64,000 nt of DNA from assembly GCA_000320545.1 (NCBI GenBank), contig ADNK01001529.1, positions 36,807 to 100,806 of the forward strand. Reading direction: 5' to 3'. Numbering within the stretch: position 1 is the first letter of the stretch; every line of letters starts with the position of its first letter. Of this stretch, positions 25,100-35,682 are shown piece after piece. The notes beneath the pieces were generated by a model that worked only from the letters and a program-made list of their open reading frames with translations, was not told the origin of the DNA and did not search any database. This DNA is from Bigelowiella natans CCMP2755. Lineage: Eukaryota; Cercozoa; Chlorarachniophyceae. The position numbers and the translations under genes were made by a program.

Positions 25100-25967
25100 A
25101 CAGCTAGACAGTGATGACAGGTCCACAAAGTCGGCGCGACTTGCACGACAAATTGCAGCGGATTCAGAGCAATGTGCGTTGCGGCCATGCTAGCACATCT
25201 TGGTTGTCCACTTTGGAGACAAGAACCACGCGCCGCGAGTTGCTGAACCCACGTGTGAAGGCTGCAAACGCGCTTCGTTGCGCAATCGCGATCACGATCG
25301 CCACACGTGCGTCGAAAGCAAATCAAAACTCCCACGCAAACGCGAGCTCAGATTGCAATGTGTGTGAATGTGAAAACCATCTCGTGAAACATGACATGAA
25401 GAATGTGCGAAGTGCAATGACAACGGCGATGTTCTCTTCACAAAGCGGAAACGTGTGCACGCCACATGCGGTCATGCCATGTGTTCCATCTGAGCAAAGT
25501 TGTGCGCATGGCGTCGAGTGCCGAGTGTGATTTGCATCATGTCAGAACAAACAGCATTTGCAGCGTTCTACACTCGACATTGCAAGGCACAAATGATGCC
25601 TTTTCATGCCAATTCAGCCGCGTCAATGATGTGTCACGAATGCACCAGTGCATTCGCAACATTCAGCCGAGAACAGCGACATGCATGCGTCTCATCAATC
25701 TCCAGACAGGCTCACAAGGTCATGAGAGAATGCCACAAAATGAACACGTCTCCATGTGTGTGACTCATCCAATCAATCACAAAAACTGCCATCATCATCA
25801 TCACTGGAAGACAACATGAAAATGTCATCTCCACTGCTGTCATCCATTCCAACATCAGTGTTGGCATGAGGGTCGGCGCACATGGGTTTCGGTGCTTTGT
25901 CCAATCTCCTTGATTTGCGTGTTGGAACCTGATGGAAAAGACAGTTGATGTGTGAAAATGAGCTGAT
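25100..25967. other. Left internal region of the element, no firm gene
   Basis: Overlapping plus-strand open frames (25111-25530 and 25500-25763) are Cys/His-rich but show no splice-consistent gene. One reads CHECTSAFATF, like the start of a C2H2 finger, across palindrome copy 1. Treated as non-coding or decayed. Confidence 0.4.
25633..25660. repeat. 28-bp palindrome, copy 1
   Basis: Arms GTCACGAATGCAC and GTGCATTCGCAAC around a CA spacer, in the left internal region of the element. Confidence 0.85.
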
Positions 25968-28455
25968 TCATGCATGCAACGTCACCGAGCTAGTGTGAGC
26001 ATCTCGTGAAGTGTGTTCTTGGAGTCTTTGCCTTCTTGTTGCGTTGTGAACAATGCGCAAATCTGCGCCAATTGATGCTGAGCTTGTTTCATCATCATTT
26101 TCATCGTGTTGCATCGCATCTTCAATTGAACTTGGTTCGTCGCTGTCATCGTGTTTGTGTTCACTCGTGTGGTCTGTGCTGGAACTGTCTGATTCATGCT
26201 CGGGGTGATGCCTAGCCATGTTGCTTCGAAACCATTCTGGGCCAGAGTGAATCAGCTCAATGATTTGTTTCTCGAAAGAAGCGATGTGATGCTTGATGCG
26301 GGTTTTGTCCATGCAATTGGATTGTTGGTTGAGTTTTGTTTTGTGCATGTCAACATTGTTTGCAGTTGAATGGCATTTGTTGCAAGTGTGTTTCACGTCA
26401 TCGTCGTGCGATGATTTGTCTTTCACAACTTGAACAAGGTGTTTGATTCGCTCCATGAACCAATTGGATGTCTTTTGCAAGTTCGGAGTGTTGTTTCTGA
26501 TTTCTGGTTGTTTCCGCTGAAGGTGTCCTTCTCCCATGGAAGTGCAAAATGTTTTGGTGCTGTTCCACATTGTTTTCATGATCTTGAAACATTCATTTGC
26601 ATGTTCAATGTCTTTGGAATGGGTGTCCCGAATCACTTTGCGACCACAAATTGACAACATGGATTCACCAGGCTCTTCATTGCCATGATTTGGACTTTTG
26701 CTGAAGTTCAACCAGAAATCAGTGGAGGCATTTCGGTGCATCTCAAGAACAATGTGGTTCATGTGTGTGTTCCTTCCATGTTGCCTGTGTCCAAAATTGG
26801 CAAAAGCTGCCATGACATTTTTGTGCAAACTGAAAAGCATTTGAAAGTCGTCGACTTTCAAAGCGATCATGCAATCATGTAGCAACGGTGTGCAAAACCG
26901 AAGCAAAGAGCACCAAGAATCCAGTTCTTCCCTCTCTGGGATGTGTTGTCGATGAACGCTGCAAGCTGGACACTTGTCAAACGATTCTTTGTTGTCAATG
27001 TTCCAGTTGGCATCCAAAATCTCGTCCATTTCACATTTTTTACCAGAGTGTGTCACTCTTAAGAGTGAAAAAAAGTGCACAATGTGCGCGATGTGCTTTG
27101 GTTTCGATTTCCATTTCTGCCCAGGGCACAGTTTTGCAAATGATGGCATGAAAATGTCTTTGTAGCTTCTCCACACGAGCATGGAAAGAAATTTGCAAGA
27201 GTGCCACCATCCTAGAACAGGCATGATCAGGTTCCTCACATCCAAAATGTGCAAACTTTTTGACCAAAATGCCTGAGCAATGACACACAAGGTTGCGAAT
27301 GTGCCAGTGTGTTCGTGACAAAGTGGAACATTGCAAATGACCTTCAAAATCCTTTCACAAATGGCTGCATCCGAAACCACCGTGATCATGCAATTTTGTG
27401 GAATGTTCTGTTTGCACAAGCTCAATGAAATCTTGAATGGTCCTTCATTTGCCGAGACGTTGTGTTCGTTCATCTCGCAAGGTTGCACATGTGATGGAGC
27501 GTCGACCCGGTTTTTCACGGCCTTGATGCATGCGTTCCTTTTCTTTTCATCTGCCACACATCTCATCACAGTGTCCACTGTCACTTTGATGGGCACATGC
27601 CTGATGTCCCATTTCAAACACAAAGCAACACCGGACAAATTGAACTCAGCTTCGTCGATGAAACGCATGAACCAATTGGATTTGTCACTGAACAATGAGG
27701 TGACATCACATTGAGGATGTCCCTTCTCAATGTGCCAACATGGTTTCTTGACAAAAGGACAGATCACACTCGGATGCTTCTTAACAGCTACTGCACACCA
27801 TTGACAGTTTTTGCACACATTGTTTCCTCTTGGCATTTGAACTGCCAACGCTTTCCCGTGATTGTCAATCCACATCAAGCTCAGTTTTGATTCTCTGATT
27901 TCTGCATCATTCTCAACACGGAGTTGTTTGCATCTCCTTGAGAATGAAGATTTTCCACCACCAATCCCAATCTTGGACAAAAGTTTTGCACCATTTAATG
28001 ATGAACCTCTGAACCGTAATGACATCAACAAGTGTTTCCACTTGGATTGCAACCGCTTGTGCTCCACACTGAGAGCCAGGAGACCCATTGAAACAAAGTG
28101 TCGAATGCACGTGTTGAGATTCTTTTGATTCAATGCACATTTCAATTGTGAACAATGAGACAAATCCCTAAATGTGTTGCATTCTGTCTTCGATGCGAAG
28201 TGGGTGCAGAAAATCTCGAACAACTCGAAGCCAAAGAAACCTGTTTGACAATTGCAATGTCGTTTGTTCATTGTGAATGTTGTGAAGCACACCTTCAGTT
28301 GGGAACAATCTCCTTCCGACTTGAAAAACATCCAAATAAATGTCATCCGATTTGGATTTCATCAAACTCTTCTCTAGTTCGACCAATCTTGTCCTGAATC
28401 CTTTCCATGTGAATCTTGACTGACGACGTTCATTCTTTCCACTGATCACAAACAT
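25968..28455 (-). CDS. Cys/His-rich transposase-like protein of the element
   Basis: Two exons, 28455-28293 and 28240-25968, flank a 52-nt GT-AG intron with matching phase and give 811 residues. I do not recognise a named family. Visible features: a basic N-terminus, Cys/His clusters (CKNCQWC, CPFVKKPCWH, HTCNKCH), a possible first acidic residue in LMWIDNHGKAL, a second in TVVSDAAICERIL, then LGWWHSCKFL and AFANFGHRQHGRN. This order recalls RNase-H-like transposase proteins found in eukaryotic repeats, but no full catalytic triad can be proven. The C-terminus is acidic and His/Ser-rich. It is divergent from the ParB-like gene, with palindrome copy 3 only 10 bp upstream of the ATG. Palindrome copy 2 lies inside its coding sequence. 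Confidence 0.6.
27292..27319. repeat. 28-bp palindrome, copy 2
   Basis: Arms GTTGCGAATGTGC and GTGTGTTCGTGAC around CA. It lies inside the transposase-like coding exon, where it is translated as CHEHTGTFAT on the minus strand. Confidence 0.85.
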
Positions 28456-28464
28456 GTATCATGA

Positions 28465-28492
28465 GTTACGAACATACCAGTACATTCGTAAC
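28465..28492. promoter_or_regulatory. 28-bp palindrome, copy 3 (divergent promoter region)
   Basis: Arms GTTACGAACATAC and GTACATTCGTAAC around CA. It sits 10 bp upstream of the transposase-like ATG, between the two divergent genes, a good place for an operator. Confidence 0.85.
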
Positions 28493-28841
28493 ACAATTTC
28501 TTGAACATTATTTTTGCATTGTGAATTAAAATAAGATGTTGAGTTGAATGTGGATCTTGAAGTTGCATGTTCAATTACATGTTACTTAAAATGACAACAA
28601 AGTGCTTTTTGTAAATTAGGTCAATGAAGAAGCTACGAGTACGAGCCGAAAAATTAATGTTTAAAAACTTTAATTTTTCGTTCGTGACGTTTTTCGTAAT
28701 TTCACCGTAATCACAAATACAAGAGGAGATCACTTGTTTGGCGCCTTGCAAGAGGGCACTCTAGAGTATCACGTGCTCCGCAGCACATTTCGGAAACATT
28801 CGATTGTGCACGCCCAACTACGCTTACTCACGAACCTCATT
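28493..28841. promoter_or_regulatory. Divergent promoter region of the element
   Basis: AT-rich 349 bp between the two divergent element genes; with copy 3 of the palindrome it is the likely shared control region. It includes an inverted pair TTTTTCG / CGTTTTTCG near 28675-28697. No TATA box is certain. Confidence 0.4.
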
Positions 28842-31800
28842 ATGCCAAAGCAAGGATACGGCAAGCTCGACCATGAATGTGAGGGGTTCAATTTTGGGAA
28901 GTGTTCAGAACGTGAGACGGGGTTCGGGTGACAGACTTACACTTTCAATTAGAACTCGCAGCTCACATTGTTCACATCACTGACCATGCCGTGTTTGCAT
29001 CACCTTCTAGGAAAATGCACTGTTTTGGATTCTGTCTGGTGCTTCTCTCGCATGACAGATCCGAACAACCATTGGCAGCTGCACGTCCAACAGCCCGTCG
29101 AAGCAGGCAAGCGGGCCCAATGGAAAAAGTGTGACGTGCACGCGCTGAAGAACACCGAGCGCCGCCAAGTCGCGAACCAGAAAGTGCTGAATGCGCTCAC
29201 CGCGTCGGTGTTTTCCCCGGATGCTGGGAGGGAAACATTGGGTCTTGAACTTGACAAATGGGTTGAAAACAGCGCCATTGCAAGCACAAGATCCAATGAA
29301 CACGCCAAGATGTCTCAATGCAAATCAAAACAAGGCATTTGACAGCATCTTCGCTTGTTTCAAAATGGAATTCTCAAATGTTGCTGTTGTCAGATGTTGC
29401 AAAGGAATTCAAGAAACACCTGAAGAATTTGAAGAAACTCCGCCAGGAACTTGCATCTCAAGACCAACCAGAATCGGTAGTGCAATTTCATCAATTAAAA
29501 CATGGTGACGAATGTGCTGGTACATTCGTAACATTGAAATTATTCTTTGAATAGTCGTCATCATCTGTGCCAAAGACGAAGGACAAGACAACTCCGGGCA
29601 AAGATGCGCCAAGTCAATCAGACTTGAACCTCCAGGGTGATCTTCCAGAAGGAATCACCATTGAAGGTCTTTTGGTTTTTTCACTTTCGTGCGAAACAAC
29701 GTTGACTGTCTTTTGGTTCAGAGTACGAAAAAAATGTGAAGGAAGGAGATGATGCCAAAGTCAAGCTCGGAGCAGAAATGGAGGCATTTGTTGACAAGAT
29801 CTTTCTGGGGACATGCGAGCTGAAGCTGGACCAGCTTGTCGGTCCGGAACATGGGAAGACAGCTTCTCGGAAACTAAGGCAAGGGGAAGTGCGCAAGATT
29901 CGAGATTCAATGATGAGGAACCGGTCTGTTCACATTGTGCTTGGCGCACTTATTCGCCCTTCTGCGCCCGTGTACAAAGAGAAGCAAACTTCTCTCAAAC
30001 GTTCACGGGTGGAACTCAAGCAATTCGTGTCGGAGAACACACTCCAAGTTCAAGATGGCATCTGGGCGGAAGTGATCGATGGGAATCACCGCCGCGTCGC
30101 ACTGCAAGAACTACTGGCAATCCACAATTCTAAACGTTATCGCAAAGTTACTTGCAACGTTTTCTGCACAGATGACCCAGAGGACAACAAGATGATCCGC
30201 AAACATGGTCATCTTGTCAATGAAGCTGACAAAATCAGCATCAAGTCCACAGTGTGGGATGCCATCGCCGAAATGAAGACTAGCTACCTGGAAGCCAAGG
30301 CATTTGATACCAGGTTGGGTCCGACTAGGTTTACTAAAGAACACATTGGGGACTGGAAAGAGCTCACCAGCTCGCATTCCAAAGGTGGTTACGGTGCGAC
30401 CTACCTTAACTTGGTGGTTGGACTCGCACAGTGGAGCGAACACAGCTGGAACCTTTTGGAGAAATTTTACAACCCAGGACCCAACGATGTACATGACGCA
30501 CCCAAGGACTTTGAATGGATCAGCAAGGTTCGCGGAATGGACGAGAAAGATTACACGACAGAGATCAAGAAAGTCACAAGCCTCAAAGATTACACCATCA
30601 AGCAAATGATCGTCAGTCTACAAAAGAAACAATGTGAGTCATCTTTTTTGTTTGTGTCACTGTAGCCTTAGTTCTGGCGTCATCTGTGTTTCAGGGTCCA
30701 AATACCTCACAAGTCTTTTCATGAAGAAATGTGACGTGTCATCATGGGAGGCATCATACGAGAAGTTTCAAGTTCCCAAGAACGACAAGTGGCTCAGTTT
30801 CGCAATCCAGTTCCACCTTGTCAAAAACAAGATGGCTCCAGAGAAGAACAAGCGAGTCATTCCAGAGGTTGTATTGAACAGTTTCCAGAATCATGTTGAT
30901 CAATGCAAGGCAACACGTACGATGGAGGATGCAGAAAGAATTCAACTCAAGGAAGATGCGATCGAGCTCAACATCGTCACCGGAGTCGTCGTCAAGAAAC
31001 TAGGGATCGTCATGCAAAACAAGGGCAAATCAATAAGTATGTACTTTTTTTTACAGTTACGAATGTACCAGTATTTTCGTAACACTGTACTTTTTTATTA
31101 GATCACGTCTTTGTTGACACTCTTGTTGGAGCTTTCGATATCGGGCAGTCTTTCGACGACAAGCAACTCAACATCTACGTCAACAAGATCCATGCTGGCA
31201 AACAGCTGGATTTTGATCGCCATATTACTGGCGACTTCACCCTCACCATTCGGTGTCTCCCTGAAAACTCTAACTCTTTCAGTGAGCTCATCAACAAGTG
31301 TGGGTATGACGACGTCGACGTGCTCTATGCATACGAGCACGATCGACGTCCACAAAAGCCTAAGACCTCTTTCGCTCCGATGATTGACGCATACATCATC
31401 GCGAAGAACGGGTCTTACGCGCAAGTGGACTTTGGGAAGCGCGAAAACCTCATCGTCACTTCGAGTCCAAAGTCCATCACCGTGGACGGCAAGCTTTTCG
31501 CGGTGGATAGAAAAGGCGATGTGATGGAACATCTATGCCTTACTTTGTATGAGGAAAGATCTACTGTCCTCATTGCCCATGGTGGGCAAGGGTTCGACGC
31601 GTGTGCACTGTTGCACTTCACACGCAACTGCATTCAGTTGAACCGCCACCAGGAGATTACCAACCGCACCAAGGCCAAAGTCCACTCGATGACTACAACT
31701 AAGGATCCATCTTCTCAAAAAGCGCTGTTCGAGACCAAGTTCAATTCCATCTTGACCAAGTACAGTGCCCTTCAAAGTTTTGGAAAGCACTGGCATGACC

Positions 31801-32252
31801 TTGGCCGCATGGAGGGGAAGAAGCTCGCTGGTGGATCCGACGACGAAGAAACATCTCTTGTTGATATCGTCAAGAAAAGTGTCAGTGCAGCCAAAGGCAA
31901 AGGTATACAACTCATTTTGATTGTTACTTGTGTACTGGTATATTCGTAACCCATGCATTTCTCAGGTGAGAAACGCCCTCACACTTTGCGTGCCAGAGTG
32001 TCTCCTGCGAAGAAGGCCAAGACCGCCAAGACTGTGGGCAAGTCCATGAAGCGCCGCACGTCCGATCCTCCGCAGTGTGGCTTTTGCAAGAGGCCCGTTT
32101 TGCCCAACGAGCTTGGGCGATGTGCTGAATGCGACGAGGTCGGCCACAAGGATTGCTTGGCCCACAAGAGCATCAAGTTCAAGTTGCGATTCTGTTCTGA
32201 AGACTGCAAAAACGCGTACGAACAGATTGCTCACGCGGCAGCAAAACTTTAG
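28842..32252 (+). CDS. ParB-like / methyltransferase-like / PHD-like protein of the element
   Basis: Eight exons: 28842-28911, 29011-29241, 29346-29476, 29555-29666, 29722-30633, 30695-31036, 31102-31902 and 31966-32252. All phases agree, giving 961 residues; the second and third exon borders are the least certain. Residues about 215-330 look like a ParB/sulfiredoxin fold: VRKIRDSMMRNRSVHIVLGA, a long insert, then VIDGNHRRVALQELL (ParB box II) and NVFCTDD. Residues about 600-800 resemble an N4/N6 DNA methyltransferase core: the SAM-loop position reads STVLIAHGGQGFDACALL where active enzymes have VLDPFxGSGT, and the DPPY position appears to be VDTLVGAFD. Catalysis is therefore doubtful. The C-terminal finger is CGFC, CAEC, HKDC, CSEDC, which is PHD-like. 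ParB-methyltransferase fusions are known from bacteria and phages. A sequence-specific DNA or chromatin-binding role is inferred. Confidence 0.7.
29505..29532. repeat. 28-bp palindrome, copy 4 (intron)
   Basis: Arms GTGACGAATGTGC and GTACATTCGTAAC around TG, inside the 78-nt intron 29477-29554 of the ParB-like gene. Confidence 0.9.
31056..31083. repeat. 28-bp palindrome, copy 5 (intron)
   Basis: Arms GTTACGAATGTAC and GTATTTTCGTAAC around CA, inside the 65-nt intron 31037-31101 of the ParB-like gene. Confidence 0.9.
31923..31950. repeat. 28-bp palindrome, copy 6 (intron)
   Basis: Arms GTTACTTGTGTAC and GTATATTCGTAAC around TG, inside the 63-nt intron 31903-31965 of the ParB-like gene. Confidence 0.9.
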
Positions 32253-32570
32253 ACAAAAAAAAAAAAAAAAATTGACCCATTTCTGTGTGTCTCATCGCTT
32301 TCCTGATGAGAAAAAGCTCTGTCTATGGTCTGTTCATCCTTTTTTGGCCACCTCATTTCAATCTCAACTGCATGTATTTTTCAATGTAAATTCATTCAAC
32401 ACAACATTTACATGCACAATTTTTCTTTGATGCATTTCAAAACGCGCTTCATTTTGCAATTTGCTGACTTGCCTCCGTTTGCTCTCGCATCTGCCATGCA
32501 CATGTTTGATTCGCTGACCCATTTGCACGTGTTCATTCTCATGCTGCGCTGCGTTCGCGATTTTTCCCCG
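32253..32570. other. 3' flank of the ParB-like gene
   Basis: Starts with an A17 run directly after the stop. No gene seen before the right inverted repeat. The A-run might be a genomic A-tract or a trace of a reverse-transcribed tail. Confidence 0.4.
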
Positions 32571-32674
32571 CCATGTCAGTTCGCGCAATCGCAACTTTGG
32601 CTTTTGACAGCGCTCTCAAGCATCACATTTTGCGTCGATCGTGACAATTTTTGCCTCCAAAGTGGACAACCAAG
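32571..32674. repeat. Right inverted repeat of the element
   Basis: Reverse-complement partner of 24873-24976. It lies 319 bp after the stop of the ParB-like gene. Confidence 0.85.
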
Positions 32675-32835
32675 ACATGTAGTTGCCAATTTCACAACTC
32701 CATGCCATGTGCCATTCATTTGCGCACTTTCTTTGACGACCGCACACGCTAGCACGTTTGCAACGTAGCAGGCGCCTACGAAAGCCACTGGCGCTAAAGA
32801 ATGCTTCGCGACTAGCATTGCAGCAGTAGGCGCAT

Positions 32836-32836
<1 letters not shown>

Positions 32837-32872
<36 letters not shown>
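32837..32872. repeat. (AC)n microsatellite at the right border of the element
   Basis: The first long dinucleotide repeat after about 8 kb without any; it marks the return to host-type DNA. Confidence 0.9.
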
Positions 32873-32879
<7 letters not shown>

Positions 32880-32970
32880 ATGCTGACTTTCGTCGATCAC
32901 AAACTTGACGAATCGAACATGTACTCTCTGCAACCATGCTGAGAGTTTAAAGACATGTATTCCGTATCAA

Positions 32971-33753
32971 GCATCAGGATTTGATTGATCCAGCAAGTAC
33001 CATCATCATCGCCATCGAACTCATCGTTCCCTGGCTTGAAGGTAGTAGCACTAATTTCAACATCCCTCCAGTGAGAACAACGACGATGCCAACAAATGAC
33101 TGCCCCCTAGGTGGTAAATATCTACACCTCAGCGGTAGGACCTCCGCCCCCGATTTTTTCCATTGTGACGGTGCGGACGGCCTCGACGAGATCCATTCCT
33201 GAGGAGGACAGAACGACATCATACCCGATGAGCAATCGCTAGCAGCGGCAGAAGAAAACGGCAAAAGGGAAAAAGGAGCAACTAACGCGCGGCGCTGTCA
33301 CAAACTGCATCCATCGAGCAAAGACGACCCTGTCGTGAAAGCGGGTGCTGGTAGGCCACGGCGGGGGGGGGGGGTGTCGGAAGATGCCGTGCTGCCCCCC
33401 CCCATCATGATCAAGCCTGTCGCTGAGCTCTCCTTTTCAACTCCTATCGTCAGCATCATCACCAACAGAAGCCACTGGACGCCGAGGTGAGATCCTGTGT
33501 TGATGTTCACGCCACCATGCGTTAGTGCTTACACCTCGTCGCAACCGCCGCCGCCACCACCACCACCACTACCGCCATCGTCATCATCACCATTGTTATA
33601 GTTGTCACATTCATCGATCATCTAAGACGATGTGCCACTATTATCAATAATATTATCATTATTATTACCGTGGAAGAAGGAAAGTATCATTCCGAGACAT
33701 ACGGAGAATAAGAACTTCGGGCGAAAGAACAGCTAAAGATAAGAACCAAATAC

Positions 33754-33792
<39 letters not shown>

Positions 33793-33960
33793 CCACGGTA
33801 CCATGAGCAAAAGCGAGTCGACTCCCAGGAGGACAGAGAGAGATAAATATATGGATACAGAGTTATTAGAGCTAGGGAGGAAGACCAAGAACGGGACAAA
33901 CCGCTCCACCCACAACCACACAACACAAAACACACTCACAAACACACACACAAATGCTAC
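32971..33960. other. Low-complexity intergenic DNA
   Basis: CAT/CCA-rich trinucleotide runs, homopolymer G and C runs and an (AC)n tract at 33755-33791. Open frames here are short and unconvincing. No gene supported. Confidence 0.5.
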
Positions 33961-34079
33961 AGTCTTTTTTACAACTCGGAGGGATCTCCCCGAATAAAAT
34001 GAAACAACGCCTCTGCTCTTGGTTGATCATATTCTCGACGTTCTATAATATCGCTTTATTGCTACTGATCTCTACTTAC

Positions 34080-34169
34080 AGCTTCTTTGAAAGATCCCAG
34101 CAGAAACGCACAAATGAGGCGCTCGGTACCATGAAGCGAAACTACCATGCATGGCCGCGACACTCCCCT

Positions 34170-34220
<51 letters not shown>

Positions 34221-34233
34221 TATATAACAGCGT

Positions 34234-34272
<39 letters not shown>

Positions 34273-34897
34273 GAAGGCACGTTATAAACAGCCATCATCA
34301 TCATCATCATCACCATGCATGCAGGCACAAATAGAGGTATTCCATCACCCCACTTACTCTAAGATGAAGTGCAGGGGCAGCAGTATCTGTGCAAGGCACC
34401 CAGCTAGATAGTAGTAGCCTTCAACCGTTGACTTATCCTTGTCCTCCCCAGTTGCTTCCTCCTCTTCCTCCCCCCCCCCCTCCTCCTTCCCCCCTCCCTC
34501 CTCCCCCTCCTCCTGTCCGTCCTTCTTCTCCGAACTAACAGAGCCATTGCTGCTATCATTGCTGCTGCTGCTCGGGGTAACAACCACCACCTGCTTGACG
34601 GAAATGAAAGGGGCGGCGGGGGAAGAGAGGGGAGTCAGTTGGAAGAGAAGAAAGAGGAGGAGGGAAGGGAGGAAGGAGGAGGAAACGTATTAACTCTACC
34701 GTCAATAGGAACGAATTCCATCTTAAAATACGGCAGCTCTCTCTCTCTCTCTCTCTCTCCCCTCGTTATTTACGCCGCATGACAAAACATTGTGGAAGCA
34801 ACACCACCAGCACCACCACCACCAACAACAACAACACCACCTGGTATAAGAAGGCGTACCAGAGGCACGGGACAGCCCTTTCAACAATACAAATACG

Positions 34898-34930
<33 letters not shown>

Positions 34931-35650
34931 ATAACGCTGCATTTAAAAAAACGCCAGTAGAACTGCTTCCCCCATCATTAGCGATGGTGCTGTGCTGTTA
35001 CTACTACCAGAGGGGGGCCCAGAGCTGCATGGCCGACGCGAGAAGTGGAAACAGATAGACGAAGAACAAACAAAATGTCATATGCGTGTCGCGCACCAAT
35101 TGTCCTGCAGCCTGAAAAATCGGTCGGTAGTGACGTTGTTATCAGTGCGGTGGGGAGGCGGAGATGAAGCGGCCCAACATCAGAGAAAAATTCAAAGATA
35201 TGCTGCTCGGCACAGAGAGCCACCTTGGATCCCCCTCCGCCCCCTCCCCTCCCCACCCCCCCCCATCCCACCCCTCTCTTGCCTACATGTCTGTTGGTGG
35301 GTCACGAAAATGTCCACATTTCAGTTGAGTAAGCAGTCGTCACGACATCATATGCCGTTTGCAGTGATGATATTGTTGTTGTTGTTGGTGGTGGTGGTGG
35401 TGGTGCTATCATCATCATCATCATCATCATCATCAGTTTGTGGACCAGTCGGTGGATGCGGGCGAGGAAGTAGAAAACGCGAAGCACAAAACCCAGCACG
35501 AGCCACACGAAACCGCTCGTGAATACGTACACTGACGGCAGAAGAAACATGCCATCATTAATGTGAGAAGGGGGCAAGTTATCACCCTATCCCTTCCCCC
35601 TCCCCCCTTACTCCTTCCTCCTCTTCCTCATCCCTCCCAGCTCAGATAAC

Positions 35651-35682
<32 letters not shown>

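Larger units (their letters stand above)
24437..32970. mobile_element. Large mobile-element-like insertion with two genes and palindromic sites
   Basis: A block of about 8.5 kb sits between the stop of the GH63-like gene and the AC-microsatellite-rich DNA after 32.83 kb. Its own body has almost no microsatellites, unlike its flanks. It contains inverted repeats (24873-24976 and 32571-32674, about 92% identical) that enclose two divergently transcribed spliced genes and six 28-bp palindromes. One gene resembles a transposase, and the other combines ParB-like, methyltransferase-like and PHD-like domains. I could not find exact ends or a target-site duplication, so the inverted repeats may be subterminal. 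Classification as a DNA transposon is an inference. Confidence 0.65.

Noticed and set aside
24850-25360. Minus-strand frame overlapping the left inverted repeat as a gene
   Set aside because: No known motif, and it is built from the repeat itself.
25111-25819. Cys/His-rich plus-strand frames as a zinc-finger gene of the element
   Set aside because: The frames overlap, have no splice-consistent joins and partly consist of repeat sequence; kept only as an observation.
25633-31950. CRISPR-like array
   Set aside because: The 28-bp copies are far apart (about 1 kb), symmetrical and lie in a eukaryotic spliced context; not a CRISPR.
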